Of a stretch of 64,000 nucleotides of DNA, positions 8,233-16,549 are shown piece after piece. The position numbers were made by a program, and so were the translations under genes. The stretch lies in contig NZ_VSEY01000023.1 in NCBI RefSeq assembly GCF_008086045.1, positions 124,001 to 188,000 on the forward strand, in the 5' to 3' direction. Below the pieces are notes generated by a model that was not told the origin of the DNA, made no database searches, and saw only the letters and a list, made by a program, of their open reading frames with translations. The DNA comes from Nonomuraea sp. PA05. Lineage in GTDB: Bacteria > Actinomycetota > Actinomycetes > Streptosporangiales > Streptosporangiaceae. The number at the start of each line of letters is the position of its first letter. Position 1 is the stretch's first letter.

Positions 8233-9015
8233 GACCCAGGCGTCCCTGTCGGGGGGCACGTGCAGGCTGATCTCCCTGGCCAGGGCGGTGGAGCGGTAGT
8301 CGTTCTCCTCGATCCAGTGCGCCAGCGCCTGGAACGTCGACCACGCCGCGTCCATCGCCCCGTGGTGGATGATCGCGCCGGCCGTCTCCATGGCTGGCAG
8401 GTCCACCACGTCGAAGCCGTGCGGGCCCGGCTCGGCGTTCACCGGCAGGCAGGCGTGCACCATGACGGAGCCGTCGTCCTCATGGAGGTAGTGGGCGATC
8501 CCCGGGCCGGCGATCCGGATGCCGGCGCTCTCCAGCCGCCCGCACAGCTCGTCGAACAGCGGGCTGATGACGGGCGCGATGTGCTCGGGCGCGTAACCGG
8601 CGGCCCTGGCGGCGAGCTGGGCGACGCGGGTGCGGGGCACGCTCTTCAGCACGACCTCCGCCGTACGCATCCGCCCCTCCGTCTCGATCGTCCGCAGCCG
8701 CGCCTCGACGCTGCGCAGCCTGGCCAGGTCGGCGCTGATCCTGGCCTCCAGCTCGGCCCGGCGCAGCCGCACCATGCCGTGCAGCTCCGCCACGCTGATC
8801 TTCTCGTCGAGGAGCGCCCCGACCTGCTCCAGGGTGAAGCCGAGGTCCTTGACCGCGATGATGCGGTTGAGCCTGGCGAGCTGGTCGGCCTGGTACGAAC
8901 GGTAGCCGGAGACCGGGTCCACGTGCGCGGGGCGCAGCAGGCCGATGGCGTCGTAGTGGCGCAGCATGCGTACGGACACCAGCCCCAGCCGAGCGAACTC
9001 TCCGATGCTGAACAT
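8200..9015 (-). CDS. MerR-family regulator with GyrI-like effector domain
   Basis: A 271-residue regulator. The winged helix is at residues 1-70 (FSIGEFARLGLVSVRMLRHY, then GYRSY), followed by a coiled-coil linker around 75-110 and a C-terminal GyrI-like ligand domain. This is the BmrR/TipA-type layout: the protein binds an over-spaced promoter and activates it on drug binding. ATG at 9015 is preferred; a TTG at 9021 is also in frame, and neither has a clear ribosome site. It heads an operon with the ECF sigma and a free GyrI-domain protein, and is divergent from the TetR gene. Confidence 0.87.
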   Translation of the reverse strand: MFSIGEFARLGLVSVRMLRHYDAIGLLRPAHVDPVSGYRSYQADQLARLNRIIAVKDLGFTLEQVGALLDEKISVAELHGMVRLRRAELEARISADLARLRSVEARLRTIETEGRMRTAEVVLKSVPRTRVAQLAARAAGYAPEHIAPVISPLFDELCGRLESAGIRIAGPGIAHYLHEDDGSVMVHACLPVNAEPGPHGFDVVDLPAMETAGAIIHHGAMDAAWSTFQALAHWIEENDYRSTALAREISLHVPPDRDAWVTELQIAVTAC

Positions 9016-9026
9016 AGTCAACTATG
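9013..9026. promoter_or_regulatory. inverted repeat over the MerR start
   Basis: CATAGT (9013-9018) and ACTATG (9021-9026) form a 6-bp inverted repeat around CA, covering the MerR ATG. It could be an autoregulatory site. Confidence 0.4.
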
Positions 9027-9070
9027 GCAATTTTTCATGCCTTGGAGTACCGTCCGGGATGAAGCGGGCG

Positions 9071-9084
9071 ACCGAACGTTCGGT
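9071..9084. promoter_or_regulatory. perfect 14-bp palindrome, likely TetR operator
   Basis: ACCGAACGTTCGGT is a perfect palindrome 6 bp before the TetR ATG. Position and symmetry fit an autoregulatory TetR operator. Confidence 0.65.
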
Positions 9085-9090
9085 AGGCAC

Positions 9091-9795
9091 ATGATCATCA
9101 GCAATCTCACCGACCGCGACCACGACGCCGGCGAGCGGATCAGGACGGCGGCCGTGCTGCTGTTCGCGCGGCAGGGCTACGCGGCCACCGGCATCAGAGA
9201 CCTCGGCAGGGCGGTCAACATGACCAACGCCGGCATCTACCACCACGTCACCAGCAAACAGGCCCTCCTGGCCGACCTCATGCGGGCCGGACAGCGCGGC
9301 CTCATCGACTCCACCGAACGCATGCTCGCCCCCCACAGCCGTCCCGCCGACCGCCTCGCCCTGCTCATCGGCTCGCTCACCGCCGTCCACGCCCGCAACC
9401 CCATGACGACCCGCGTCATGGACGGCGAGCTGCGCTCGCTCACGCCCGGCTCGGCCGCCCACGACGAGATCATCGGCCTGCGCGACGCGTACGAGGCCCA
9501 CTGGAAGGACGCGCTGGCCGACGGGGTGGCCGAGGGCGTCTTCCGCGTCGCCGACGAGCGACTCACCCGGCTCGCCCTGATGTCCATGTGCACCGGCACC
9601 AGCGAGTGGTACCGCCCCGACGGGCGCTCCACGCTGGAGCAGGTGTGCGCCGAGTTCGTCGCGATCGGCCTGGCCGCCGTCCGCGCATCCGCCGTTCAGC
9701 CCGTCGCGACCGCCGACTTCTCCCTGCTGCCCGAGTACCCGTGGGAGCCGCTGGATGACCGAGACGATCCCCGACCTGATGAGGCACGCCGCTAG
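9091..9795 (+). CDS. TetR/AcrR-family regulator
   Basis: A 234-residue repressor. The N-terminal helix-turn-helix is clear (RIRTAAVLLFARQGYAATGI, then MTNAGIYHHVTSKQALL), followed by a helical ligand domain. The ATG at 9091 follows a perfect palindrome; the frame is open upstream but that part lacks the family pattern. The 3' end overlaps the acyl-CoA ligase start by 41 bp, so the three genes form an operon. It probably represses its own operon and responds to an acyl-CoA, as many TetR proteins beside fatty-acid genes do; the ligand is not known. Confidence 0.87.
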   Translation: MIISNLTDRDHDAGERIRTAAVLLFARQGYAATGIRDLGRAVNMTNAGIYHHVTSKQALLADLMRAGQRGLIDSTERMLAPHSRPADRLALLIGSLTAVHARNPMTTRVMDGELRSLTPGSAAHDEIIGLRDAYEAHWKDALADGVAEGVFRVADERLTRLALMSMCTGTSEWYRPDGRSTLEQVCAEFVAIGLAAVRASAVQPVATADFSLLPEYPWEPLDDRDDPRPDEARR

Positions 9796-11236
9796 CACGT
9801 ACGGCGCGCGCGAGTTCCTCCGCTTCCCCACCACCTCTCTCACCTTCGAAGAAGCCGACGAACGGTCCGACCGGATGGCGGGCACACTGCTCGACAAGGG
9901 CGTCCGCGCCGGCGACCGGGTGGCGATCATGATGGACAACGTCCCCGGCTGGCCGCTGAGCTGGCTGGCCGTGCTCAAGGCGGGCGCGATCACCGTCCCG
10001 GTGAACGTCCGCTACCGGGCCGCCGACCTGGAGCACGTCCTGCGCGACTCGGGCGCCGTGGCCACGATCACCACCGGCGAGCACGCCCCGCACGTCCCCG
10101 GCACCGTGCACCTCCTCGAAGTCTTGCGGGAGGGCACACCCCGCCCCCTTCCCCGCATCACCTCCGACGATGTCGCGAATTTTCAGTACACGTCGGGGAC
10201 GACGGGCTTCCCCAAGGCCTGCATGCTCACCCACGACTACTGGCTCAGGACCGCCCGCATCGCCGCCGGCCAGGTCGCGCTCCGCGACGACGACGTCTTC
10301 ATGATCGCGCAGGCGTACTCGTACATGGACCCCCAGTGGGTCACCCTCCTGTGCCTGATGGGCGGCGTCCCCCTGGTGGTGCTGCCCCGCTTCTCCGCCT
10401 CCGGCTTCTGGGCCTCGGCCAGGCGGGAGGGGGCGACGCTCACGTACGTGCTGGGCACCATGCCCCTCCTGCTGCACAAGCAGCCACCGAGCCCGCACGA
10501 CCGCGACAACCGCATGCGCGCGGTGCTCTGCTCGGGCATCCAGCCCGACCTGCACGCCACGTTCGAGGAGCGCTGGGGCGCGCCATGGCGCGAGCTGTAC
10601 GGCTCCACCGAGAGCGGCCCCGACCTGGTGTCACCCCTCGACGCGACCGACACGGTCGGCACCGGCTCGCTGGGGGTCGCGCCGCCGGGCAAAAAGGTCG
10701 TGCTCGACGACGAGACCGGCGAGATCCTGGTCAGAGGCGTCCCGATGATGAAGGGTTACTGGAACCACCCGGAGGCCACCGCCGAGGCGTTCAGGGGCGG
10801 CTGGTACCACACGGGCGACCGGGGCGAACGCGACGAGCACGGCCGCCTGCGCCACGTCGGGCGGATCAAGGACATGGTCCGCAGAGGCGGCGAGAACATC
10901 TCCTGCGCCGAGGTGGAGCGCGTGCTCGCCGAGCATCCGGCGGTGCTGTCGGCGGCCCTGGTCCCCGTGCCCGACGAGCTGTGGGGCGAGGTGCCGAAGG
11001 CGTTCATCCAGCTCCGTCCCGGCCACGCGGCCACCGAGGAGACCGCCATGAGCGTGGTCGGGCACGCCCGGAGCCGCCTGGCCCGCTTCAAGATCCCGGC
11101 GTACGTGGAGTTCGTCGAGGAGTTCGCGCTGACCCCGTCGGCCCGCGTCGAGAAGCGCCACCTTCTGGCGCCCGGGCGCGACCAGCGGGCCGCCCCCGCC
11201 ATCCAGATCCCGCAGACCGGCAAGGAGCAGCGATGA
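9755..11236 (+). CDS. acyl-CoA synthetase (AMP-forming), CaiC/FadD-like
   Basis: A 493-residue adenylate-forming ligase that would activate a carboxylic acid to its CoA thioester with ATP. The P-loop is FQYTSGTTGFPKACML, followed by YGSTESGPD and GWYHTGDRGERDEHGRLRHVGR, then the hinge RIKDMVRRGGENIS. The C-terminal A10 motif reads LTPSARVEKRHL: where most members have the catalytic Lys (PTGK), there is Arg, with a Lys three residues later. It overlaps both the TetR gene upstream and the hydratase downstream (ATGA). The substrate is unknown; carnitine- or branched-acid-like compounds are possible. Confidence 0.85.
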   Translation: MTETIPDLMRHAASTYGAREFLRFPTTSLTFEEADERSDRMAGTLLDKGVRAGDRVAIMMDNVPGWPLSWLAVLKAGAITVPVNVRYRAADLEHVLRDSGAVATITTGEHAPHVPGTVHLLEVLREGTPRPLPRITSDDVANFQYTSGTTGFPKACMLTHDYWLRTARIAAGQVALRDDDVFMIAQAYSYMDPQWVTLLCLMGGVPLVVLPRFSASGFWASARREGATLTYVLGTMPLLLHKQPPSPHDRDNRMRAVLCSGIQPDLHATFEERWGAPWRELYGSTESGPDLVSPLDATDTVGTGSLGVAPPGKKVVLDDETGEILVRGVPMMKGYWNHPEATAEAFRGGWYHTGDRGERDEHGRLRHVGRIKDMVRRGGENISCAEVERVLAEHPAVLSAALVPVPDELWGEVPKAFIQLRPGHAATEETAMSVVGHARSRLARFKIPAYVEFVEEFALTPSARVEKRHLLAPGRDQRAAPAIQIPQTGKEQR

Positions 11237-12024
11237 TCGACGTGACCGTACGCGACGAGGTGGCCCTGATCACCCTGGCCCGCCCGGACAAGCTCAACGC
11301 CCTCACCGCCGCCATGCGCGCGGACCTGGCGGCGGCCGTGCGCGAGCACGGCACGAGCGCCAGAGGCATCGTGGTCACCGGCACCGGCCGGGCGTTCTCG
11401 GCCGGAGAGGACATCCATCAGGCCGTCGGCCGGTCGCTGGTCGAGGAGGTGGCGCTGTTCCACGACATGACCAGGGCCGTGCTGGAGACGCGCGTCCCGG
11501 TGGTGGCGGCGGTCAACGGGCTGGCCGTGGGCGGGGCCGCCGAGTGGACGCTCTGCTTCGACCTGCGCATCGGCACCGAGACGGCCGAGTACTTCTTCCC
11601 GGAGAACCACATCGGCCTGTCGATCTCCAACGCCGCCAGCCTCCTGCTCCTCCGGCTCGTCGGCGGCAGGGCGCTGCGGATGGTGCTCGACTCGACCAGG
11701 ATGAGCGCCCGCGACGCCCTGGCAGCGGGCCTGCTGGACGAGATCGTGCCCGCCGAGGAGCTGGTGGCGGCGGCGATCGCGCGCGTGCACCGCTGGACCG
11801 CCCCCGGCACCGCCACCGCCACGCACCTCGCCCTGCTGCGGCCGTCGCCGGCGGACGTGGAGCGGGCCTTTCAGGTGGAGACGGAGGCGGCCGAGCAGGT
11901 GGAGGCCTCGGGCCTCGCCCAGGCGGGCATGGCCGCGTTCGTGAACAGAAGCAGACCTCAGGGGATGACGACGGCGACGATCACCAGCGCGAGAGCGGCC
12001 ACCAGCACCCCGATCGAGTCGTAG
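11233..12024 (+). CDS. enoyl-CoA hydratase/isomerase family protein
   Basis: A 263-residue crotonase-fold protein acting on acyl-CoA esters. Oxyanion-hole elements are GRAFSAGEDI and VNGLAVGGAAEWTLCFD; the ATG overlaps the ligase stop. The Glu expected in the catalytic loop around FPENHIGL is present. The last 20 or so residues, after FVNRSRPQ, are Thr/Ala-rich and run 67 bp into the 3' end of the convergent membrane protein gene, longer than usual for the family. It works with the adjacent ligase in acyl-CoA degradation. Confidence 0.85.
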   Translation: MIDVTVRDEVALITLARPDKLNALTAAMRADLAAAVREHGTSARGIVVTGTGRAFSAGEDIHQAVGRSLVEEVALFHDMTRAVLETRVPVVAAVNGLAVGGAAEWTLCFDLRIGTETAEYFFPENHIGLSISNAASLLLLRLVGGRALRMVLDSTRMSARDALAAGLLDEIVPAEELVAAAIARVHRWTAPGTATATHLALLRPSPADVERAFQVETEAAEQVEASGLAQAGMAAFVNRSRPQGMTTATITSARAATSTPIES

Positions 12025-12569
12025 GCCCAGCTCACCCGGACGGGCGCCGCGTCCTGGCCGCGGCGCCTGGCCGACTCGGACCGCTCGCGGATCTGGTCGC
12101 CCACCCAGTCGGCGTGCGTCTTGCCGGCGAACGCCTCCATCGCCGCCTGCTCGCCCCTGGACAGCGTCGGCTCGGCCTGGAACCGGCCGCGCCGCTGCGT
12201 GGGAGTCCCGCGGCGCTGCGCCTTGGCCCGCTCGCGGGCGCTGCTCATCGGCGTCCACAGCCGCAGCGCCCGCTCCTCGCCGTGCCGCACGGTGATGGCG
12301 TGCGACACCGTGACGTCCTCGACGGACGCCCACGGCAGCACGGTGGTGCGGAACGGGTTGCGCCCCACCAGCGCCTCCTCCGTGAAGACGGTGGCGGGGC
12401 GCAGCGCGACGGCGTAGACGAGCGCCGTCAGCGCCCCGAGCACGGCCAGCGCGATGAGCGACGGCTTGCCGTTGAAGCGCACGATCAGGTCCCAGACGTT
12501 GAACGCGACGAACGCCAGCCACACCCACGCCAGCACGAACGCGGTCTTGGACCGGTAGGTGTGCTTCAC
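11958..12569 (-). CDS. PH-domain-like membrane protein
   Basis: A 203-residue membrane protein. Two transmembrane segments lie near the N-terminus (FVLAWVWLAFVAFNVWDLIV and LIALAVLGALTALVYAV), a bacterial PH-like domain follows (RPATVFTEEALVGRNPFRTT, WASVEDVTVS), and one transmembrane helix ends the protein. The central part is basic and charged (RERAKAQRRG). The GTG at 12569 overlaps the adenosine deaminase stop (GTGA), so the two are co-translated. Function unknown; the open frame upstream of 12569 is a shadow of the deaminase gene. Confidence 0.75.
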   Translation of the reverse strand: MKHTYRSKTAFVLAWVWLAFVAFNVWDLIVRFNGKPSLIALAVLGALTALVYAVALRPATVFTEEALVGRNPFRTTVLPWASVEDVTVSHAITVRHGEERALRLWTPMSSARERAKAQRRGTPTQRRGRFQAEPTLSRGEQAAMEAFAGKTHADWVGDQIRERSESARRRGQDAAPVRVSWAYDSIGVLVAALALVIVAVVIP

Positions 12570-13639
12570 GGCTGCCACTTGATCTGCTGGAACCCCGGCT
12601 TGATCACGCCGTTGATCAGCGCCAGCCGCTCGTCGAACGGGATGAACGCCGACTTCATCGCGTTCACCGCGAACCACTGCAGGTCGTCCCAGCCGTAGCC
12701 GAACGCCTCCACCAGCTTGTGGAACTCCAGCGACACGCTCGTCGAGCTCATCAGCCGGTTGTCGGTGTTGACCGTGACGCGGAAGTGCAGCCGCCGCAGC
12801 AGCCCGATCGGGTGGTCGGCGATCGACACGGCGGCGCCGGTCTGCAGGTTGGAGGTGGGGCACATCTCCAGCGGGATGCGCTTGTCGCGCACGTACGCGG
12901 CCAGGCGGCCCAGCTTGGCGGTGCCGTCACCGGCGACGGAGATGTCGTCGATGATGCGCACGCCGTGACCGAGCCGGTCGGCGCCGCACCACTGGATGGC
13001 CTGCCAGATCGACGGCAGCCCGAATGCCTCGCCGGCGTGGATGGTGAAGTGGGCGTTCTCCCGCTGGAGGTACTCGAACGCGTCCAGGTGCCTGGTGGGC
13101 GGGTAACCGGCCTCGGCGCCCGCGATGTCGAACCCCACCACGCCGCCGTCGCGGTAACGCACGGCCAGCTCGGCGATCTCCCTGGAGCGCGCCTGGTGCC
13201 GCATGGCGGTCAGCAGCGTGCCCACCCGGATGCGACGGCCGCGCGAGCCCTGCTCGAACCCCTCCAGCACCGCCTCCACCACCTGGTCCAGGCTCAGCCC
13301 CTTGGTGGTGTGCTGCTCGGGCGCGAACCGCACCTCGGCGTAGACGACGCCGTCGTCGGCCAGGTCCTGCGCGCACTCGGTGGCCACGCGGACGAGCGAC
13401 TCGCGGCTCTGCATGACGGCGACCGTGTGGTCGAACGTCTCCAGGTAGCGTTCGAGCGACCCCGAGTCCGAGGCCTCCTCGAACCACTGGCGCAGGTTGT
13501 CGGGATCGGTGGTGGGCAGCCGGTCGTAGTCGCTCTCCCTGGCCAGGTCGACGATCGTCTCGGCGCGGAGACCGCCGTCGAGGTGATCGTGCAGCAGGAC
13601 CTTGGGAGCCCGCCGGATCTCGTCTAGCGTGGGGCTCAT
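12566..13639 (-). CDS. add: adenosine deaminase
   Basis: A 357-residue adenosine deaminase converting (deoxy)adenosine to (deoxy)inosine. Zinc and catalytic motifs are complete: LLHDHLDGGLR, FTIHAGE with the proton-shuttle Glu, DRLGHG, MCPTSNLQT and NTDNRLMSST. Length is usual. It supplies inosine to the purine nucleoside phosphorylase at 2 kb and belongs with cdd and deoA nearby, a grouping also seen in mycobacteria. It is the first gene of a two-gene unit with the membrane protein downstream. Confidence 0.95.
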   Translation of the reverse strand: MSPTLDEIRRAPKVLLHDHLDGGLRAETIVDLARESDYDRLPTTDPDNLRQWFEEASDSGSLERYLETFDHTVAVMQSRESLVRVATECAQDLADDGVVYAEVRFAPEQHTTKGLSLDQVVEAVLEGFEQGSRGRRIRVGTLLTAMRHQARSREIAELAVRYRDGGVVGFDIAGAEAGYPPTRHLDAFEYLQRENAHFTIHAGEAFGLPSIWQAIQWCGADRLGHGVRIIDDISVAGDGTAKLGRLAAYVRDKRIPLEMCPTSNLQTGAAVSIADHPIGLLRRLHFRVTVNTDNRLMSSTSVSLEFHKLVEAFGYGWDDLQWFAVNAMKSAFIPFDERLALINGVIKPGFQQIKWQP

Positions 13640-13676
13640 CTGGCCATGATATGAGCATGACCCGCCCGCGCCGCCA

Positions 13677-13722
13677 GCCGTCAGTCCTCGCGCCGTCAGT
13701 CCTGTGCCGTCAGTCCTCGCGG
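13677..13722. repeat. three short tandem repeats over the cupin stop
   Basis: Three imperfect 14-17 bp units, each containing GCCGTCAGTCCT, start at 13677, 13692 and 13706. The cupin stop codon (13710-13712) lies in the third unit and TCA recurs in the others in different frames. Confidence 0.75.
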
Positions 13723-14063
13723 CCCGCCGTCTCCGGTGAGAACGCGGGCAGGCACACCGCGATGTACTCCGCCCCCTCGGGCCCGACGCTGTAACGCACC
13801 TTCTCCCCCGCCGACGTCACCACGGACTGCCCCGCCTCGACCCGGGTCGTCCCCTCGGCGTGCTCGACGAGCACCGTCCCGCGCAGCACCACGGTGTACT
13901 CGGTGAACGACGGCCGCTGCGCCGGCTCCTCCCACCCCGGCGGGGCGGTCATGTGGGCGATGGAGACGGCCTCGTCGCCGCTGCTGACGCGGCCGATGTG
14001 CTCGTCGATGAGTTTTCCGCCAGGTACGGGGATGCGGGCCGGGCCCTCGATCTTTCTCACCAC
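13710..14063 (-). CDS. cupin-domain protein
   Basis: A roughly 117-residue single-domain cupin. The core reads RPSFTEYTVVLRGTVLVEH and VEAGQSVVTSAGEKVRYSV, giving the two cupin beta motifs. The first motif lacks the usual paired His residues, so metal binding is doubtful. Two consecutive GTG codons at 14063 and 14060 are possible starts; neither has a good ribosome site. It starts a few bases after the lipoprotein gene ends and is probably cotranscribed with it. Role unknown. Confidence 0.72.
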   Translation of the reverse strand: MVRKIEGPARIPVPGGKLIDEHIGRVSSGDEAVSIAHMTAPPGWEEPAQRPSFTEYTVVLRGTVLVEHAEGTTRVEAGQSVVTSAGEKVRYSVGPEGAEYIAVCLPAFSPETAGRED

Positions 14064-14068
14064 GGACG

Positions 14069-14653
14069 TCAGTGTGCCACGTCGAGGACCAGCCGGCTCG
14101 GTGAGCCCTTCTCGGTGAGCTGGAACGGCGCCCGCTTGCCCAGCACCAGCCCGATGCCGACGCGTCCCTCGAAGTCGCCGGTCCTGACGACGCCGGTGAG
14201 GTTGTCGAGCCCGGCCTGGTAGACGGGCCCGCCTGCCCAGGTCGGCCGCCCCTGGTCGTCGTGGGCGTTCGCGGGGAAGAGGGTGAGCTGGAGGTAGGCG
14301 CCGCCGTGCACGCCGAGGGGCTTGCCGGAGCCGTCCTGGACGAATTCGTCCACCCATCTCACGCTATATCCCGGGATATCTCCCTTGAGGTCCACGACCA
14401 ACCGGTCATAGGTTGCGTGGGCGGCGTACCGCACGGCCGTCACGACGGCGGGCTCCATCCCTGGCCGCTCGACGTCCACCTCGGTGGTGCTGGTCGGCGT
14501 GCCGGGGGTGGCGGTGGCGCTGGAGGTCTGCCGGGGCAGGGTGCCGGCGGTCTGCTGGGCGGTGCCGCATCCGGCGAGCAGGACGGAGAGGCAGGCGAGC
14601 GGGGCGACCGCGCGAGCCAGCGGCCGGCCACGGGGCGGGGATGACGAGCGCAT
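14069..14653 (-). CDS. lipoprotein with AMIN-like domain
   Basis: A 194-residue lipoprotein starting at ATG 14653. The signal peptide ends in a lipobox (LSVLLAGC) near residue 28. A Thr/Pro-rich linker follows, then a globular AMIN-like beta domain (AAHATYDRLVVDLKG through GGAYLQLTLFPA to SRLVLDV). Proteins of this kind sit on the outer face of the membrane in actinomycetes. A frame 11 codons longer starts at 14686 but would push the signal peptide inward. Partner unknown. Confidence 0.78.
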   Translation of the reverse strand: MRSSSPPRGRPLARAVAPLACLSVLLAGCGTAQQTAGTLPRQTSSATATPGTPTSTTEVDVERPGMEPAVVTAVRYAAHATYDRLVVDLKGDIPGYSVRWVDEFVQDGSGKPLGVHGGAYLQLTLFPANAHDDQGRPTWAGGPVYQAGLDNLTGVVRTGDFEGRVGIGLVLGKRAPFQLTEKGSPSRLVLDVAH

Positions 14654-14757
14654 GCCCGGTAGATGCCCCAGCCTGCGGGGCTGCAAGCGGCGTTTCCGCA
14701 GTTCATCGCGGGGTTCGGTGAGCCTCTACCTCGATCGACCCACAAGGAGTCATATAC

Positions 14758-16545
14758 GTGAGCAAGTCCAATGATTTATCCATCTTCCTGGGTGATTACG
14801 GGCCTTCGTTCGTCCGCACCGCGTACCTGCTGACCGGCGACCAGGACCGCGCCAGGAGCCTGGCGATCGACTCGCTGGTGAAGGTGTGCCGCCGCTGGAC
14901 CGCCGTCCGCGCCAACGGGCCCGCCCTCGTCGTGCTGAGCGAGTTGTACAGGCGGTTCCTGGCCGCCGACGTGCCGCCGCCCGCGACGTACCCGCTGGGC
15001 GTGCTGCCGCCCAGGACCCGCGCCGCCTTCGTCGCCCGCCACCACGACGCGCTGCACCCGCAGCAGGTGGCGACGATGACCGGCGTGTGGACGGGCGACC
15101 TGGACAGGGAACTGCACCAGGCGCACGCGCACCTCCAGGCCACCCACCCCGAGCTCTTCCCCGCCACCCCGCAGCCCCCGCCCGAGGAGCACGATCCCGG
15201 ACAGGCCACCTCATCCGGGGAACACCACCCCGAGCGGGCCGCGCCGCCGTTCGAGGAACAGCACCCCGAGTGGGCCGCGCCGTTCGAGGAACAGCGCCCC
15301 GAGTGGGCCGCGCCGCCGTTCGGGGAACAGCGCCCCGAGTGGGCCGCGCCGTCCCAGGAGCACGCGGCGGGGCCGCAGGTGCGCGACGGCGCGGAGCCGC
15401 GCGGTGGGCTGGTCGCCCTCGTCACCGGCCTGCCCGCCACGCACACCGACGTGGCCGGCGCGGTCCTGGCCCGCATCACCAGGAGCCGCAGGATCCGCGT
15501 GGCCACCTGGACGACCGTGTCGGTGGGCACGATGAGCGCGTTCGTGGCCCTGGTCGTGGCGGGCGTGAACTCGATGGCCACCACGTTCGAGCGGGCGATG
15601 ACCTCGCCGACCAGCTCGTACACGCCGCCCTCCGTGGAAGAGGAGGAGGCGGAGCTGCCCGGCCTGCTGCCGGCCAAGCTGGACGACCCGATCCAGTACG
15701 CGTGGCGGGGCTACTGCCGCAGCGAGGGCGAGAACAACGCGAACGACCCCCGGCCCTGCGCCCAGTGGCGGCTGCAGACCACGTCCGGCAACGAATGGCG
15801 GCTGGGCGGCGCGCGGGCCGGCTACGACGAGGACAGCGGCGTCACCATGCCCCTGGCCATCAGCCAGGACGGCCGCCGCATCGCCTACCGGCAGCTCAGC
15901 GGCCGGTACGCGGTCCGCGACCTGCCCACGGGCGTCGTCAAGCTCATCGACGTCAAGGACGCGCAGGCCACCCCGCACCTCACCGCCTCGCCCAACGGCC
16001 GCTTCTTCTCCGTGGACTTCGGCCTGTCCGATGGGGCCACGCTCGACTTCGAGACCGGCGTCACCCACTACGAGCACGGCCAGGAGGTGCACATCCTCGG
16101 GGTGACCGACGACGGGACGCGGGCGGTCGCCCAGCAGCGCGACGTCTCCGACGTGCCCGGCCACGCCTCGCTCACCACGTTCCACCTGAACGGCATGCGC
16201 GCCCTCGAAGGCGGCTACCGCATCGACCCCGGCCTCATCGGCTTCGGCGGCGCCCTGTCCCCCGACGGCCGCACGCTGGCCCTGATCACGGCGGAGTCCG
16301 AGCTCGTCACGATGGACGGCCGCACCGGCCGCATGGGCGGGCCGCGCACGGACCTCTCCGACTACGACGTGATCACCGTCGAGCGCTGGGTCCGCGAGGA
16401 CGAGGTGCTGGTGCGGTCCTGGGACGACGACGACTACGTGGCGCTGACCAAGGTGAACGTGAAGTCGGGCGACATCACGGAGGTGACCGGCGACTGGGTC
16501 GAGTGGCTCGACTACGAGTCCCCGCTGGGCGCGGTCAGGCCGTGA
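14758..16545 (+). CDS. membrane-anchored protein with sigma-like N-terminus and propeller-like outer domain
   Basis: A 595-residue protein. Residues 1-130 resemble a degenerate SigE-type sigma factor (FLGDYGPSFVRTAYLLTGD, RTRAAFVARHHDALHPQQ). A Pro/Glu-rich linker holds four copies of EEQ(H/R)PEWAAP-like repeats at about 154-198. One transmembrane helix follows (TVSVGTMSAFVALVVAG), then an outer domain with repeated SPDGR-type motifs typical of beta-propellers (SQDGRRIAYRQL, SPDGRTLALIT). AAGGAG lies 8 bp before the GTG. The layout suggests an inside-outside signalling protein, possibly a sigma-derived anti-sigma or scaffold; this is inference. A lipoprotein at 49-50 kb shares the outer-domain motif. 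Confidence 0.7.
   Translation: MSKSNDLSIFLGDYGPSFVRTAYLLTGDQDRARSLAIDSLVKVCRRWTAVRANGPALVVLSELYRRFLAADVPPPATYPLGVLPPRTRAAFVARHHDALHPQQVATMTGVWTGDLDRELHQAHAHLQATHPELFPATPQPPPEEHDPGQATSSGEHHPERAAPPFEEQHPEWAAPFEEQRPEWAAPPFGEQRPEWAAPSQEHAAGPQVRDGAEPRGGLVALVTGLPATHTDVAGAVLARITRSRRIRVATWTTVSVGTMSAFVALVVAGVNSMATTFERAMTSPTSSYTPPSVEEEEAELPGLLPAKLDDPIQYAWRGYCRSEGENNANDPRPCAQWRLQTTSGNEWRLGGARAGYDEDSGVTMPLAISQDGRRIAYRQLSGRYAVRDLPTGVVKLIDVKDAQATPHLTASPNGRFFSVDFGLSDGATLDFETGVTHYEHGQEVHILGVTDDGTRAVAQQRDVSDVPGHASLTTFHLNGMRALEGGYRIDPGLIGFGGALSPDGRTLALITAESELVTMDGRTGRMGGPRTDLSDYDVITVERWVREDEVLVRSWDDDDYVALTKVNVKSGDITEVTGDWVEWLDYESPLGAVRP
15217..15351 (+). repeat. in-frame 33-36 bp coding repeats
   Basis: Four head-to-tail units at 15217-15252, 15253-15285, 15286-15321 and 15322-15351 encode variants of EEQ-PEWAAP-PF. 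All keep the frame, so copy number can change linker length only. Confidence 0.9.
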
Positions 16546-16549
16546 TGGA

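Noticed and set aside
7031..8299. A 422-codon plus-strand open frame over the ECF sigma gene
   Set aside because: It is an antisense shadow; the minus-strand frame has clear sigma regions 2 and 4.
8159..8344. A 61-codon minus-strand ORF overlapping the MerR 3' end
   Set aside because: It begins out of frame inside MerR and only ends in the repeat. The meaningful units there are the 15-codon mini-ORFs that start at the GTG codons.
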